The position numbers were made by a program, and so were the translations under genes. A DNA stretch of 64,000 bases. Source: Methylovorus menthalis. Its GTDB lineage: Bacteria > Pseudomonadota > Gammaproteobacteria > Burkholderiales > Methylophilaceae. Numbering within the stretch: position 1 is the stretch's first letter; every line of letters begins with the position of its first letter. The stretch covers positions 62,001 through 126,000 of the forward strand of contig NZ_JAJAQH010000003.1 in NCBI RefSeq assembly GCF_020523625.1, written 5' to 3'. The notes beneath the pieces are model-generated. The model saw nothing but the letters and a program-made list of their open reading frames with translations. It had not been told where the DNA came from and did not search any database. Positions 1 to 9,682 of the stretch are shown piece by piece.

Positions 1-140
1 AAACGGCAGAAGCCAAGCTGATCACCAAGGTCAAGGCTGGTGGTAGTGGTGTTTGGGGCCCAATCCCAATGCCGCCTAACAGCCCGCACGTAAAAGACGA
101 AGACATCAAGACTATCGTTGAATGGATTCTGACACTGTAA
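1..140 (+). CDS. Class I c-type cytochrome, C-terminal part (5' end outside window)
   Basis: The open frame runs from the left edge to a TAA at 138-140 and encodes the last 45 residues of a small soluble cytochrome c. The segment GVWGPIPMPP carries the Met that would be the sixth haem ligand, and it is followed by a C-terminal helix ending WILTL; this is the typical end of the cytochrome c551/c552 family. The CXXCH haem site lies outside the window. The protein should be a periplasmic electron carrier. A strong terminator follows 23 bp after the stop, so the gene ends its transcription unit. Confidence 0.85.
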   Translation, partial: TAEAKLITKVKAGGSGVWGPIPMPPNSPHVKDEDIKTIVEWILTL

Positions 141-162
141 TTACGGATTACAGTTTTCAAAC

Positions 163-192
163 AAAAAGCCGGTTCAAAAGACCGGCTTTTTT
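163..192. terminator. Bidirectional intrinsic terminator
   Basis: The inverted repeat AAAAAGCCGGT / ACCGGCTTTTTT encloses a 7-nt loop. It has a T run on the plus strand and, read the other way, an equivalent T run on the minus strand. It can therefore end both the cytochrome gene and the convergent RidA operon. Confidence 0.85.
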
Positions 193-250
193 GTTGCCCG
201 CAACTCTCAATGGGTAGCGGTTAAACCTCGGCCCCAAGCGATTTTTCTGC

Positions 251-604
251 CTACAACTGGGCGGCCGTAATGACGATTTCAATGCGCCACTCAGGCTTGG
301 CCAGTGCTGCCTTTACCGTGGCACGCGGTGGAGCCGCTCCGGCAGGCACCCAGGCATCCCACACCGTGTTCATACCGTCGTAATCAGCCAGATCTGCCAG
401 GTAAATCTGCGCCATGAGGATGCGCGATTTATCGCTACCGGCTTCTGCCAGCAAGTTATCGATCATGGTTAGCACTTCTGCGGTTTGGCCCTGGATATCC
501 AGGCTGCCGTCATTCGCCACCTGGCCTGCCAGGTAAATCGTGCTGTTAAAAATGGATGCCTCGCTGTAGCGGGTGCCAGGATGTAAACGCTGAAGATCGG
601 ACAT
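251..604 (-). CDS. RidA family (YjgF/YER057c/UK114) protein
   Basis: This 117-residue protein belongs to the Rid family, whose archetype RidA hydrolyses reactive enamine/imine intermediates released by PLP enzymes. Family features visible are the early TRYSEA segment, the IYLAGQVA strand, the central LLAEAGSDKSRI helix and the AAPPRATVKAAL motif that contains the conserved Arg of the trimer-interface active site. It lies 8 bp downstream of an amino-acid permease and in line with a Na+/alanine symporter. That suggests a role cleaning up after amino-acid catabolism. The exact Rid subfamily cannot be assigned by eye. Confidence 0.85.
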   Translation of the reverse strand: MSDLQRLHPGTRYSEASIFNSTIYLAGQVANDGSLDIQGQTAEVLTMIDNLLAEAGSDKSRILMAQIYLADLADYDGMNTVWDAWVPAGAAPPRATVKAALAKPEWRIEIVITAAQL

Positions 605-612
605 GGAGAGTG

Positions 613-2019
613 TTAACGAGGTTGTTTGTTAAGAATGCTATGGTGCCTTGAATACACAAAATAGAACACTATTCCGAGCAGCACCCAGATAATAAATCGG
701 TGCCATGTTTCGTTTGGCAGGAACGTCATCAGAGCGCCACATGAGATTACGCCCAGCAGGGGAATTAACGGATTCCATGGATTCTTGAACGGACGCTTGA
801 GGTTGGGCTGGCGTATCCGCAATACCATGACGCCAATACACACCATGACAAAGCTTGCCAGGGTGCCGATATTTACGGTCTCTGCGAGCTCACCCAGCGG
901 GAAAAAGCCTGCGATCGATGAAATAATGAGGGCGCATAGCAGAATGATGCGTACTGGAGTACGACGCGCCGGATTCAGCTTGGAAAAAAAGGGTGAAATC
1001 AGGCCATCGCGGCTCATGGCATACAGGATGCGGGTGAGACCGTACATCAGCACTAGCAGCACAGTGATTAGCCCCGCCAGCACGCCGGTGGCCACAAGCG
1101 TTGAAGACCATGTGAAGCCGATTTTGGACAGCGCGTAGGCCACCGGCGAGCTGACATTGAGTTCAGTGTAATGCACCATCCCAGTCAGCAGGCCGGAGAC
1201 AAGAATATAGACAATGGTGCAGAAGGTGAGCGAAGCAATAAGTCCGATCGGCAAGTCACGTTGTGGATTTTTAGCCTCATCTGCTGCGGTGGAAACAGCA
1301 TCAAAACCAAAGTAGGCAAAAAATACCAGTGAAGCGCCGGCCAGGATGCCTGTGGTATGACCATCCGGCAGTTTTTCAAACCAGCCAAACGGCATGAAGG
1401 GCTGCCAGTTGTCGGTCTGGATATGCAAGGCCGCAATGGCGACAAAAATCACGATGGTGCTGAGCTTGATGGCAACAATGATGTTATTAACCTGAGCGCT
1501 CTGTTTTACCCCGATGATGAGCAGGAGCGCCAGCACCCAGATAATGCCAAACGCAGGCAGGTTGATGATGCCGCCCTGGATCGGCGCTTTGCTTAGCAGC
1601 TCCGGCAGATGGATATTGAAGTTGGCCAGCGTGCCGATAAAGTAACCGGCCCATCCATTTGCAACGGCAGCGGCCCCCACGCCATACTCCAGCAACAGAA
1701 TCCAGCCCATGATCCAGGCTATCAGCTCGCCGAATGCGACATAGCTGTATCCGTAAGCACTGCCTGATCCGCCAACTGACGCCGCCAGCTCTGCGTAGGA
1801 GAGGGCAGCAAATCCGGAAGCGATACCGGCAAAAATGAAAGAGACCACCACCGCTGGGCCAGAGAGCGTGGCCGCCGCAATGCCTGTCAGGACGAAAATA
1901 CCCGTGCCGATGGCACATCCTATGCCCAGCAGGGCGAGATCAAAGGCGCTCAGACATTTTTTGAGACCGCTACGGTCTTCAGTATCAATCGGCTTGGTAC
2001 GAAAAAGCTGTGCAAACAT
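613..2019 (-). CDS. APC-superfamily amino acid permease (cationic amino acid transporter type)
   Basis: The protein is 468 residues when started at the ATG at 2019, which has AGGGGAT just upstream; a longer frame to 2169 has no family similarity and was discarded. About twelve membrane segments are apparent. The first contains GIGCAIGTGIFVLTG, the unwound TM1 substrate/ion site of APC transporters, and FAYFGFDAVSTAADEAKNPQRD is the family TM6 and following loop. The family is the YfnA/CAT type of inner-membrane amino acid transporters. It lies between an AGCS symporter and a RidA protein on the same strand. The substrate is unknown. Confidence 0.88.
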   Translation of the reverse strand: MFAQLFRTKPIDTEDRSGLKKCLSAFDLALLGIGCAIGTGIFVLTGIAAATLSGPAVVVSFIFAGIASGFAALSYAELAASVGGSGSAYGYSYVAFGELIAWIMGWILLLEYGVGAAAVANGWAGYFIGTLANFNIHLPELLSKAPIQGGIINLPAFGIIWVLALLLIIGVKQSAQVNNIIVAIKLSTIVIFVAIAALHIQTDNWQPFMPFGWFEKLPDGHTTGILAGASLVFFAYFGFDAVSTAADEAKNPQRDLPIGLIASLTFCTIVYILVSGLLTGMVHYTELNVSSPVAYALSKIGFTWSSTLVATGVLAGLITVLLVLMYGLTRILYAMSRDGLISPFFSKLNPARRTPVRIILLCALIISSIAGFFPLGELAETVNIGTLASFVMVCIGVMVLRIRQPNLKRPFKNPWNPLIPLLGVISCGALMTFLPNETWHRFIIWVLLGIVFYFVYSRHHSILNKQPR

Positions 2020-2178
2020 GCGATCCCCTATTTTTTGAAAATAGTATGCACGAAATATGCCTGTTGCCTGATCTTGCATAAGCCATCCTTCTGGCCCATG
2101 TCTAAGTGTTGCCTGCTCGCCGTGCGATAAACCCGCTGGCGAAGGTGAGCCAGGGAAGGCCTGGCTCAAACAGGGGAC

Positions 2179-3501
2179 TTATCCCTTGAAGTAGCGATCA
2201 GTTTCCGCCTTGATCACCTTGGAAAGTACCAGCAGGCCGATCAGGTTGGGAATCGCCATCATGCCATTCATCAGGTCCGAGAAATTCCAAACCAGCTCCA
2301 GGCTGATGCTGGCGCCAACGGCGACGGCCAGAGTAAAGACCAAGCGATAAATCTTGATGCTGCGGAAGCCAAACAGGTATTCCACCGCTTTTTCGCCGTA
2401 GTAATTCCAGCCGATGAGGGTGGAGTAGGCAAACAGCGCAGTTGAAATGGCGACGATGTATTTGCCGGTGTCGCCCAGGGTTTCCGCCATGCTGATGCTG
2501 GTGAGCTGGCCTGCGCTGACGCCGTGCTTCCAGGCCGTAGCCGTGAGGATGATGAGCGCGGTCATGGTGCAGACCACCAGCGTATCGATAAAGGTTTGCG
2601 TCATGCTGACCAGTGCCTGGCTGACCGGGTCTTTGGTGCGTGCTGCAGCCGCGGCAATGGGGGCAGAGCCTAAGCCGGATTCATTGGAAAATACACCACG
2701 GGCAATGCCATAACGCATGGCGGCCGCGACCGTTGCCCCGGCAAAGCCGCCGCCTGCCGCTGCCGGGCTGAAGGCGTGATGGAAGATCAGGTAAAACGCA
2801 TGCGGGATTTCGCTCAGGTTATAGGCCAGTACCACCAGGCCACTACCCACATAGACCACGATCATCAGTGGCACCAGATAAGAGGTGAATTTGCCGATGG
2901 ACTTGATGCCGCCGATGATCACGAGGCCGGTCAGTACCATCAGGATAAAGCCGGTGAGTTCGGTGGGGATATGAAAGGTGGATTTGAAGATTTCTGCCGT
3001 GGCATTGGCTTGGGCCATGTTGCCAATGCCAAAGGCAGCACAGGCAGTGAAGAAGGCGAACAACGCACCAAGCCACGGCATGCCCACGCCTTTTGCCAGG
3101 TAGTACATGGGGCCGCCGCGCATGCCATGCGGGCCTTTTTCACGGTATTTGATGGCGAGGACGGCTTCTGAATATTTGGTCACCATGCCGACCAGGCCGG
3201 TCATCCACATCCAGAAGACGGCGCCGGGGCCGCCCAGGGTAATGGCGGTGGCGACGCCAACGATATTGCCGATGCCCACAGTGGCGGCCAATGCCGTCAT
3301 CAGCGCGGCAAAGTGGCTGATATCGCCATCGTGGCCGACTTCTTTCTTGAAAATCAGCTTGAATGCCAGCGGCAGGGTGCGGAACTGCAAACCCTTGAGC
3401 AGCACGGTGAGATAGAGGCCGGTGCCGACCAGCAGGATCAACATGGGTGGCCCCCAGATCCAGCTGGATAGTGTGGCGATAATGCTTTCAATGGTTTGCA
3501 T
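2179..3501 (-). CDS. Sodium:alanine symporter family protein (AGCS)
   Basis: This 440-residue polytopic protein has the AGCS signature: a Trp-rich start with a GPPMLILLVGTGLYLT segment, GGPGAVFWMWMTGLVGM, and the conserved block ARGVFSNESGLGSAPIAAAAA. Members import alanine or glycine with Na+. Its ATG has a good Shine-Dalgarno, AAGGGAG, but this lies inside a small hairpin (TCCCT/AGGGA, 3509-3524) that could partly mask it. The gene is first in the run to the APC permease and the RidA protein. Confidence 0.9.
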   Translation of the reverse strand: MQTIESIIATLSSWIWGPPMLILLVGTGLYLTVLLKGLQFRTLPLAFKLIFKKEVGHDGDISHFAALMTALAATVGIGNIVGVATAITLGGPGAVFWMWMTGLVGMVTKYSEAVLAIKYREKGPHGMRGGPMYYLAKGVGMPWLGALFAFFTACAAFGIGNMAQANATAEIFKSTFHIPTELTGFILMVLTGLVIIGGIKSIGKFTSYLVPLMIVVYVGSGLVVLAYNLSEIPHAFYLIFHHAFSPAAAGGGFAGATVAAAMRYGIARGVFSNESGLGSAPIAAAAARTKDPVSQALVSMTQTFIDTLVVCTMTALIILTATAWKHGVSAGQLTSISMAETLGDTGKYIVAISTALFAYSTLIGWNYYGEKAVEYLFGFRSIKIYRLVFTLAVAVGASISLELVWNFSDLMNGMMAIPNLIGLLVLSKVIKAETDRYFKG

Positions 3502-3551
3502 TTATAACTCCCTTTTTACAGGGATTATAAGCACAAACCGCGCCGATCAAG

Positions 3552-4451
3552 CTAAGCCAGCCAGTTTTTATCGATCAGGAAATCGCTGTAGAGACGGGCT
3601 TCAGGCGAGCCTGCTTCCGGTTTCCAGTCATAGCGCCATTTAACGATGGGTGGCATGGAAAGCAGGATAGACTCTGTGCGGCCATTAGATTGCAGGCCAA
3701 ACAGCGTGCCGCGGTCATACACCAAGTTGAATTCGACATAACGGCCACGACGATAAGCTTGGAAATCGCGCTCGCGCTCGCCATAGGCTATGTCCTTGCG
3801 GCGCTGCACGATAGGCATGTAGGCCTGAATGAAGGCATCGCCCACATTGCGGATCAGGGCAAAACTCTGCTCAAAGCCCAGTTCGTTAAAATCATCAAAG
3901 AAGATGCCGCCTATACCGCGTGGCTCCTTGCGATGCTTGAGGTGGAAATATTCATCGCAATGCTGCTTGAATGCGGGGTAATACTGGCTGCCGAATGGCG
4001 CGAGCGCTTCGCGACACAGACGGTGAAAATGCACGGCATCATCCTCAAAACCATAATAAGGGGTGAGGTCCATGCCGCCGCCAAACCACCAGATAGGTTC
4101 TTCGCCTGGTTTTTCAGCGACAAAAAAGCGCACATTCATATGCACGGTGGGGATGTAAGGGTTGCGCGGGTGAAACACCAGCGAGACACCCATGGCCTTC
4201 CAGCTGCGGCCTGCCGCTTCCGGGTGTGCCACGCTCGCGGATGGCGGCAATTTATTGCCGATCACATGCGAAAAGCCCACGCCTGCACGTTCAAACACAT
4301 TGCCTTCTTCCAGCAGGCAGGAAGTACCGCCGCCGCCTTCCGGGCGCTGCCAGCTGTCATTCAGGAAATTCTTGCCATCAATCAGCTCAATCGCTTCAAC
4401 GATGCGGTTTTGCAGACCTTGCAGATAGTCATATACGGCGTCGGAATTCAT
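3552..4451 (-). CDS. hemF: Oxygen-dependent coproporphyrinogen III oxidase
   Basis: HemF converts coproporphyrinogen III to protoporphyrinogen IX using O2 in haem synthesis. With the ATG at 4451 (GGAG 6 nt upstream) the product is 299 residues, the length usual for HemF. The frame continues to 4526 but the extra residues are unrelated. Family blocks include [49 protein letters not shown] and [16 protein letters not shown], with the conserved His and Asp positions present. It starts 13 bp after tsaC and is probably the last gene of the purH-purD-tsaC-hemF run. Confidence 0.96.
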   Translation of the reverse strand: MNSDAVYDYLQGLQNRIVEAIELIDGKNFLNDSWQRPEGGGGTSCLLEEGNVFERAGVGFSHVIGNKLPPSASVAHPEAAGRSWKAMGVSLVFHPRNPYIPTVHMNVRFFVAEKPGEEPIWWFGGGMDLTPYYGFEDDAVHFHRLCREALAPFGSQYYPAFKQHCDEYFHLKHRKEPRGIGGIFFDDFNELGFEQSFALIRNVGDAFIQAYMPIVQRRKDIAYGERERDFQAYRRGRYVEFNLVYDRGTLFGLQSNGRTESILLSMPPIVKWRYDWKPEAGSPEARLYSDFLIDKNWLA

Positions 4452-4464
4452 GCGGTGCTCCGGT

Positions 4465-5010
4465 TTAGGGGCGCAAAATGCGTCCGGTGATGAGGTCTTG
4501 TATGGTCGAGGGCTTGCGGGCGCCACCGGTCAGTCCGGCGATGACGCGTACGCGCTGCCCGAAAAGCTGGCGGCACCGACGGGTGGTTTTGGCCGAGGCA
4601 TGGCCCGCCTTGTTGGCACTGGTGGAGACCAGGGCCATGCCCGCCATGCGGCAAAGTCTTGACGACAAGGGGTGTGCTGTCACGCGCACAGCAAGCGAGG
4701 GATGACGACCATGCAGCCAGATGGGGCAGTCTTCTGCGTGCGGCACCAGCCAGGTATGCGGGCCGGGCCAGGTGGTGGCAACGCGCGCTTGCTGTTCGGG
4801 GCTCAATGGTGCAATCAGGCGCTTGAAGCGTGCCTGCTGATCCGCTATCAGGATCAGGCCTTTGCGTTGTGGCCGACCCTTGAGGCGCAGTATGCGCTGC
4901 ACGCCCAGACGGCTATGTGGATCGCACCCAAACCCAAAGCAGGACTCGGTAGGATAGGCAATGACCCCGCCCTGACGCAGGTAATGCCGCAACTCGCGTG
5001 CATTCATCAT
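4465..5010 (-). CDS. tsaC: L-threonylcarbamoyladenylate synthase (YrdC/Sua5 type)
   Basis: This 181-residue single-domain YrdC protein makes threonylcarbamoyl-AMP from Thr, bicarbonate and ATP for tRNA t6A modification. The start [13 protein letters not shown] is the family YPTET-GL block (here E-S instead of E-T). [14 protein letters not shown] matches the conserved K-R-P-KGLI strand, and [10 protein letters not shown] and [10 protein letters not shown] follow. The short form lacks a C-terminal Sua5 domain, as in TsaC of other proteobacteria. It starts 12 bp after purD. Confidence 0.93.
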   Translation of the reverse strand: MMNARELRHYLRQGGVIAYPTESCFGFGCDPHSRLGVQRILRLKGRPQRKGLILIADQQARFKRLIAPLSPEQQARVATTWPGPHTWLVPHAEDCPIWLHGRHPSLAVRVTAHPLSSRLCRMAGMALVSTSANKAGHASAKTTRRCRQLFGQRVRVIAGLTGGARKPSTIQDLITGRILRP

Positions 5011-5022
5011 TGCCGTTTACTC

Positions 5023-6291
5023 TCAGGATTTGACGGCGCGGTAGCCGATATCCTTGCGCATCTGCGCGCCATCAAAATGAATCTCTTCGGCGATCTGGTA
5101 AGCACGGCTTTGTGCGTATTTCACGGTTTCGCCCAGCGCGGTAACGCAGAGTACACGGCCACCGCTGGTCAGCACGCGGCCATCTTCCAGTCGAGTGCCA
5201 GCATGAAACACATGGGCATCCTGCAGATCACGCGGCAGGCCGGTGATTTTATCACCGGTACGCGGGGTATCAGGGTAATTGGAGGCGGCCATCACCACGC
5301 CCAGCGCGGTGCGGCGATCCCAATCCACCGTCGCCTGGTCCAGCGTGCCGTTGACGGCATGCTCGGCCAGACCCACGAGGTCCGTCTTGAGACGCAGCAT
5401 GATGGGCTGGGTTTCCGGGTCGCCCATGCGGCAGTTGAATTCCAGCGTCTTGACGTCGCCTTCGGGCGTAATCATCAGGCCCGCATACAAAAAGCCGGTG
5501 TAGGGAATGCCATCCTTCGCCATGCCCGCGACGGTGGGGGCAATGATTTCGCGCATTACCTTGGCATGAATGTCAGGGGTGACCACAGGGGCTGGAGAAT
5601 ATGCCCCCATGCCGCCGGTGTTAGGGCCTTGGTCGCCATCCAGCAAGCGTTTGTGGTCCTGGCTGGTGGCCAGAGGCAGGATATTCTTGCCATCGACCAT
5701 CACGATAAAGCTGGCTTCTTCGCCAGTCAGGAACTCTTCAATCACCACGCGGGCACCAGCAGCCCCCAGCTTGTTGTCAGCCAGCATGGCGTCAATCGCG
5801 GCATGGGCTTCATCTTCATCCATGGCCACGACCACGCCCTTGCCTGCCGCCAAGCCATCGGCCTTGATGACGATAGGCGCGCCTTGTGCACGCACATAGT
5901 CGTGGGCAGCAGCAGCATCGGTAAACGTGCCATAGGCGGCTGTCGGGATGCCATGGCGTATCATGAACGCCTTGGCAAAATCCTTGGAGCTTTCCAGTTG
6001 GGCAGCTGCCTTGGTGGGGCCGAAAATCTTCAGGTCATTGGCGCGGAAAGTATCTACGACACCTTGCGAAAGCGGGGCTTCCGGGCCGACGATGGTGAGG
6101 GCGATCTGCTCCTTGAGCGCAAATTCCAGAAGATCGGCTACCGAGGAGGCGGGGACGTTGACCATGTCCGGGTTAAGCGCGGTGCCAGCATTGCCCGGGG
6201 CCACGTAAACGCGGCTGATATTGGGGTTTTGCGTAACTTTCCAGGCCAGTGCATGTTCGCGGCCACCGCTGCCAATGACGAGTACTTTCAT
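5023..6291 (-). CDS. purD: Phosphoribosylamine-glycine ligase (GARS)
   Basis: PurD joins glycine to phosphoribosylamine with ATP in the second step of purine synthesis. The 422-residue length is standard. The N-terminal domain begins MKVLVIGSGGREHALAWK, the signature of the family. The ATP-grasp core shows PIVIKADGLAAGKGV, VVIEEFLTGEEASF and the metal-binding segment LEFNCRMGDPETQ. It follows purH by about 100 bp on the same strand, the usual purHD order. Confidence 0.97.
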   Translation of the reverse strand: MKVLVIGSGGREHALAWKVTQNPNISRVYVAPGNAGTALNPDMVNVPASSVADLLEFALKEQIALTIVGPEAPLSQGVVDTFRANDLKIFGPTKAAAQLESSKDFAKAFMIRHGIPTAAYGTFTDAAAAHDYVRAQGAPIVIKADGLAAGKGVVVAMDEDEAHAAIDAMLADNKLGAAGARVVIEEFLTGEEASFIVMVDGKNILPLATSQDHKRLLDGDQGPNTGGMGAYSPAPVVTPDIHAKVMREIIAPTVAGMAKDGIPYTGFLYAGLMITPEGDVKTLEFNCRMGDPETQPIMLRLKTDLVGLAEHAVNGTLDQATVDWDRRTALGVVMAASNYPDTPRTGDKITGLPRDLQDAHVFHAGTRLEDGRVLTSGGRVLCVTALGETVKYAQSRAYQIAEEIHFDGAQMRKDIGYRAVKS

Positions 6292-6390
6292 GTTGTTAAC
6301 CCTGTGCTATGTGAACAATGCCCCGCGATCTGAACAATGGGCATTCCGCATAATCGGAAAGCCCATCCAGATGCGCAGGGCACGGCATAT

Positions 6391-7977
6391 TTAGTGACGG
6401 AAATGACGAATGCCGGTGAGTACCATGGCAATGCCATGCTCATCCGCGGCGGCAATGACTTCTTCATCGCGAATGCTGCCACCTGGCTGAATAACGCAAG
6501 CAGCACCGGCTTCGGCCAGCACGTCCACTCCATCGCGGAATGGGAAGAAAGCATCGGAGGCCACGGCAGAACCCTGCAGGGAAAGCCCCGCATTCTGCGC
6601 CTTGATGGCGGCGATCTTGGTGCTATCCACGCGGCTCATCTGGCCAGCGCCCACGCCCAGCGTCATACCATTGCCACAGAAGACGATGGCATTGGATTTG
6701 ACATACTTGGCCACGCGCCAGGCGAACAGCAGGTCTTGCAGCTGTTGCGGTGTAGGCTGTGTGCGGGTGACCACTTTGAGGTCAGACAGGCTGAGCTCAT
6801 GGTTGTCCGCGGTCTGGATCAGCAGGCCCGAGCCCACGCGCTTGGTGTCATGCGAGTTGCGGCCTTGCTCCCAGGCGCTGCTGCCACCGGGTGGCAATGC
6901 AATCTTGAGCACACGCACATTGGCCTTGGCCTTGAAAATTGCCAGTGCATCCGCAGTAAAGTCAGGCGCAATCAGCACTTCGACAAACTGCTTGGCAACG
7001 GCTTCTGCTGCGGCAGCGTCCACGGTCTGGTTGAAGGCGATGATGCCGCCGAATGCCGAGGTCGTGTCAGTCTGGAAAGCCTTGCTGTAGGCTTCGAGCG
7101 CGGTCGCGCCGACGGCAACGCCACAAGGGTTGGCATGCTTGACGATGACGCAGGCGCCACTGTCAAAGCTCTTGACGCATTCCCAGGCAGCATCAGCATC
7201 GGCGATGTTGTTGTAAGAAAGCTCTTTGCCCTGCAATTGTTCGGCGGTGACCAGTGAGCCAGGTGCCGGGTACAAGTCACGGTAGAACGCGGCCTGCTGG
7301 TGTGGGTTTTCGCCATAGCGCAGGTCTTGCACCTTGACGAAGCGGCCATTGGTTTGCGCGGGGAATGCGCTGCGGGTGCCATCGGTATTGATGGAGGAAA
7401 GATAATCGCTGATGGCGGCATCGTAGTTGCTGATGCGGTTGAACGCGGCGACGGACAGCGCAAAGCGTGTGGCCTGGCTGGTAGCGCCCCCCGTGCTTTT
7501 CATCTCATCCAGCACGGCGGCGTATTGCGATGCATCGGTCAGTACCACCACATCTTTCCAGTTCTTGGCGGCGGAGCGCACCATGGCAGGGCCGCCGATG
7601 TCGATGTTTTCAATCGCATCTTCCAGCGTACAGTCGGCCTTGGCGACAGTGGCCTCGAATGGGTAAAGATTGACGCAGAGCAAATCAATATTGGGAATAC
7701 CCGCTTCCTGCATGGCGCTCACGTGCTCAGGCAGATCGCGACGGCCCAGCAGGCCGCCGTGCACCTTGGGATGCAGCGTTTTGACGCGGCCATCCAGCAT
7801 TTCAGGAAAGCCGGTGTAATCACTGACTTCAATCACGGGAATCTGGTGATCGCGAAACAGCTTTGCCGTGCCGCCAGTCGAGAGGATTTCGACGCCAAAG
7901 GCGTGCAGGCTTTGGGCAAATTCGACGATGCCTGCCTTGTCGGAAACGCTGATGAGTGCTCTTTTGATGATGGCCAT
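6391..7977 (-). CDS. purH: Bifunctional AICAR formyltransferase / IMP cyclohydrolase
   Basis: PurH carries out the last two steps of IMP synthesis. The 528-residue protein has an N-terminal MGS-like IMP cyclohydrolase domain ([20 protein letters not shown]) and a C-terminal AICAR transformylase domain with [18 protein letters not shown] and [10 protein letters not shown] at the end. No Shine-Dalgarno is visible before its ATG; the leader instead carries three GTCAGT/ACTGAC units spaced exactly 10 bp apart. It lies 113 bp downstream of fis. Confidence 0.97.
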   Translation of the reverse strand: MAIIKRALISVSDKAGIVEFAQSLHAFGVEILSTGGTAKLFRDHQIPVIEVSDYTGFPEMLDGRVKTLHPKVHGGLLGRRDLPEHVSAMQEAGIPNIDLLCVNLYPFEATVAKADCTLEDAIENIDIGGPAMVRSAAKNWKDVVVLTDASQYAAVLDEMKSTGGATSQATRFALSVAAFNRISNYDAAISDYLSSINTDGTRSAFPAQTNGRFVKVQDLRYGENPHQQAAFYRDLYPAPGSLVTAEQLQGKELSYNNIADADAAWECVKSFDSGACVIVKHANPCGVAVGATALEAYSKAFQTDTTSAFGGIIAFNQTVDAAAAEAVAKQFVEVLIAPDFTADALAIFKAKANVRVLKIALPPGGSSAWEQGRNSHDTKRVGSGLLIQTADNHELSLSDLKVVTRTQPTPQQLQDLLFAWRVAKYVKSNAIVFCGNGMTLGVGAGQMSRVDSTKIAAIKAQNAGLSLQGSAVASDAFFPFRDGVDVLAEAGAACVIQPGGSIRDEEVIAAADEHGIAMVLTGIRHFRH

Positions 7978-7980
7978 GAT

Positions 7981-8006
7981 GTCAGTTGATGTCAGTGAGG
8001 GTCAGT
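7981..8006 (-). repeat. Three 10-bp-spaced ACTGAC repeats in the purH leader
   Basis: On the plus strand GTCAGT occurs at 7981, 7991 and 8001, so the minus-strand leader reads ACTGAC three times with a one-helical-turn period, ending directly before the purH ATG. Two copies extend to ACTGACATCA. No ribosome-binding site is apparent here. The repeat may be an operator or a chance short tandem duplication. Confidence 0.45.
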
Positions 8007-8090
8007 AAATATGCGTCGTTAAATTGAAGCGGGAAAAATAAAACAGGAAAACATTAAGAACAGCATGAAGCGGCTATGGCCGCCTGGCGG

Positions 8091-8324
8091 TTATTCAATC
8101 TGGTAAAGCTGCATCTTCTTGCGCAGGGTGTTGCGGTTGAGGCCGAGAATCTCGGCGGCCTTGCTCTGGTTGCCCCCGGCGCGATGCAGCACATATTCGA
8201 GCATGGGTTTTTCCACGCAGCCCATCACCATGTCATACACGGCGTGTGGCGGCTGGCCATCAAGGTCTTTGAAATATTCATCCAGGGCGGCCCTGATACA
8301 GGCGGCGACGTCTTTGTTGCTCAT
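8091..8324 (-). CDS. fis: Fis-family DNA-binding protein
   Basis: This 77-residue protein is the short betaproteobacterial form of Fis, the nucleoid-associated factor for inversion stimulation. The C-terminal helix-turn-helix is clear: GGNQSKAAEILGLNRNTLRKK. The N-terminal half, with CVEKPMLEYVL, supplies the dimerisation helices. It follows dusB by 16 bp, the ancient dusB-fis arrangement, so both should share a promoter. It also resembles the C-terminal domain of NtrC-type regulators, but length and position favour Fis. Confidence 0.93.
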   Translation of the reverse strand: MSNKDVAACIRAALDEYFKDLDGQPPHAVYDMVMGCVEKPMLEYVLHRAGGNQSKAAEILGLNRNTLRKKMQLYQIE

Positions 8325-8340
8325 GCTTTATTTCTCATGG

Positions 8341-9372
8341 CTAGGCCGCCATCGCTTGGTCATCGGAGGAGTCAGTCTCGGGCACATATTGCAGGCGCTG
8401 GTCGTGCTGCAACAACTGACCGAAGAATTGGCTGATGGCCGCCTGTTGCTCGTCTACCGTTTGCAACTGATTCATGTGGTGGCGGAAATTGGCGGAATCC
8501 TTCAGCCCCTTGGTGTACCAGGAGATATGCTTGCGCGCCACGCGCATGCCAGTCAGCTCGCCATAAAAGTCATACAGGTCCTGCACATGGTCCAGCATCA
8601 CCTGATGGATTTCGCTCACCTCGGGTGGCGGCAGATGCTCGCCGGTTTCGAGGAAATGCGCGATTTCACGGAAAATCCAGGGGCGACCTTGGGCCGCACG
8701 ACCTATCATCACGGCATCGGCCTGGGTGTATTCCAGCACAAACTTGGCTTTTTCCGGGGTGGTGATGTCGCCATTGGCGATCAATGGAATCTTGATGGCT
8801 TGCTTGACCGCCGCAATGGTGTCGTACTCGGCATCGCCGTTATATAGGCAAGCGCGGGTGCGGCCGTGCATGGCCAGTGCCTGCACGCCGATGTCTTCCG
8901 CCATGCGCGCCACGGCCACGGCGTTGCGGTTGTTCTTGTCCCAGCCGGTACGGATTTTCAGGGTCACCGGCACATCCACGGCGGCCACCACCGCTTTCAG
9001 AATCTGCGATACCAGCGGCTCATCCTTGAGCAGGGCAGAGCCTGCCATTACATTGCAAATCTTCTTGGCCGGGCAACCCATGTTGATGTCGATGATCTGC
9101 GCACCGTTATCCACATTGTGCTTGGCGGCCTCTGCCATCATCTTCGGGTCTGCCCCGGCGATCTGCACCGAAATCGGCTCCACTTCGCCCTCGTGGTTGG
9201 CGCGACGCAACGTCTTGGCGCTGCCGTACAGCAGCGAGTTCGACGTCACCATCTCGGAAACAGCCAGCCCCGCGCCCAGCTTTTTGCAGAGCATGCGGAA
9301 AGGCCGATCCGTCACGCCCGCCATGGGCGCAACCACCAGATTGTTTTTTAGTTTGTATGGGCCGATTTGCAC
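8341..9372 (-). CDS. dusB: tRNA-dihydrouridine synthase B
   Basis: DusB is an FMN enzyme that reduces uridine to dihydrouridine in tRNA. The product is about 343 residues from a GTG at 9372, placed so that the protein begins VQIGPYKLKNNLVVAPMAGVTD, matching the family N-terminus; a TTG at 9393 or the ATG at 9495 are alternatives and no strong Shine-Dalgarno decides. Motifs include MGCPAKKICN with the catalytic Cys, VPVTLKIRTGW and LIANGDITTPEKA. It is the first gene of the operon continuing into fis. Confidence 0.94.
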   Translation of the reverse strand: MQIGPYKLKNNLVVAPMAGVTDRPFRMLCKKLGAGLAVSEMVTSNSLLYGSAKTLRRANHEGEVEPISVQIAGADPKMMAEAAKHNVDNGAQIIDINMGCPAKKICNVMAGSALLKDEPLVSQILKAVVAAVDVPVTLKIRTGWDKNNRNAVAVARMAEDIGVQALAMHGRTRACLYNGDAEYDTIAAVKQAIKIPLIANGDITTPEKAKFVLEYTQADAVMIGRAAQGRPWIFREIAHFLETGEHLPPPEVSEIHQVMLDHVQDLYDFYGELTGMRVARKHISWYTKGLKDSANFRHHMNQLQTVDEQQAAISQFFGQLLQHDQRLQYVPETDSSDDQAMAA

Positions 9373-9682
9373 TGAAGCTGAAACCTTGGACAAAGTCCGT
9401 ACGATGATTGTGGAAAAGCTGCCTATTTTATATGCAAACGGCAGGCGCGCAAAACGAAAAATTGTAATTGGTGGGCTTGACATGAGTAAAAGCATGCATC
9501 TGCTAGCTTGTTGATTCCCTTAAAACTATCAAGATTGCTTGGCGCTCTGTTCTCTGGCAGGGCCAGGCAAAAATACCTTCCTTGAGTAAACAGATAGACT
9601 GCTTTCGGCATCGCTAAAAAGTGGGCGTCAAGCTATGGATGCTTTATGCTGGCGCCACCCCTGGACCATAACTTATATGCCG

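Noticed and set aside
4672-6333. A 553-codon plus-strand open frame opposite tsaC and purD
   Set aside because: It is the antisense shadow of purD; the minus strand shows full family motifs and the plus frame has no recognisable domain.
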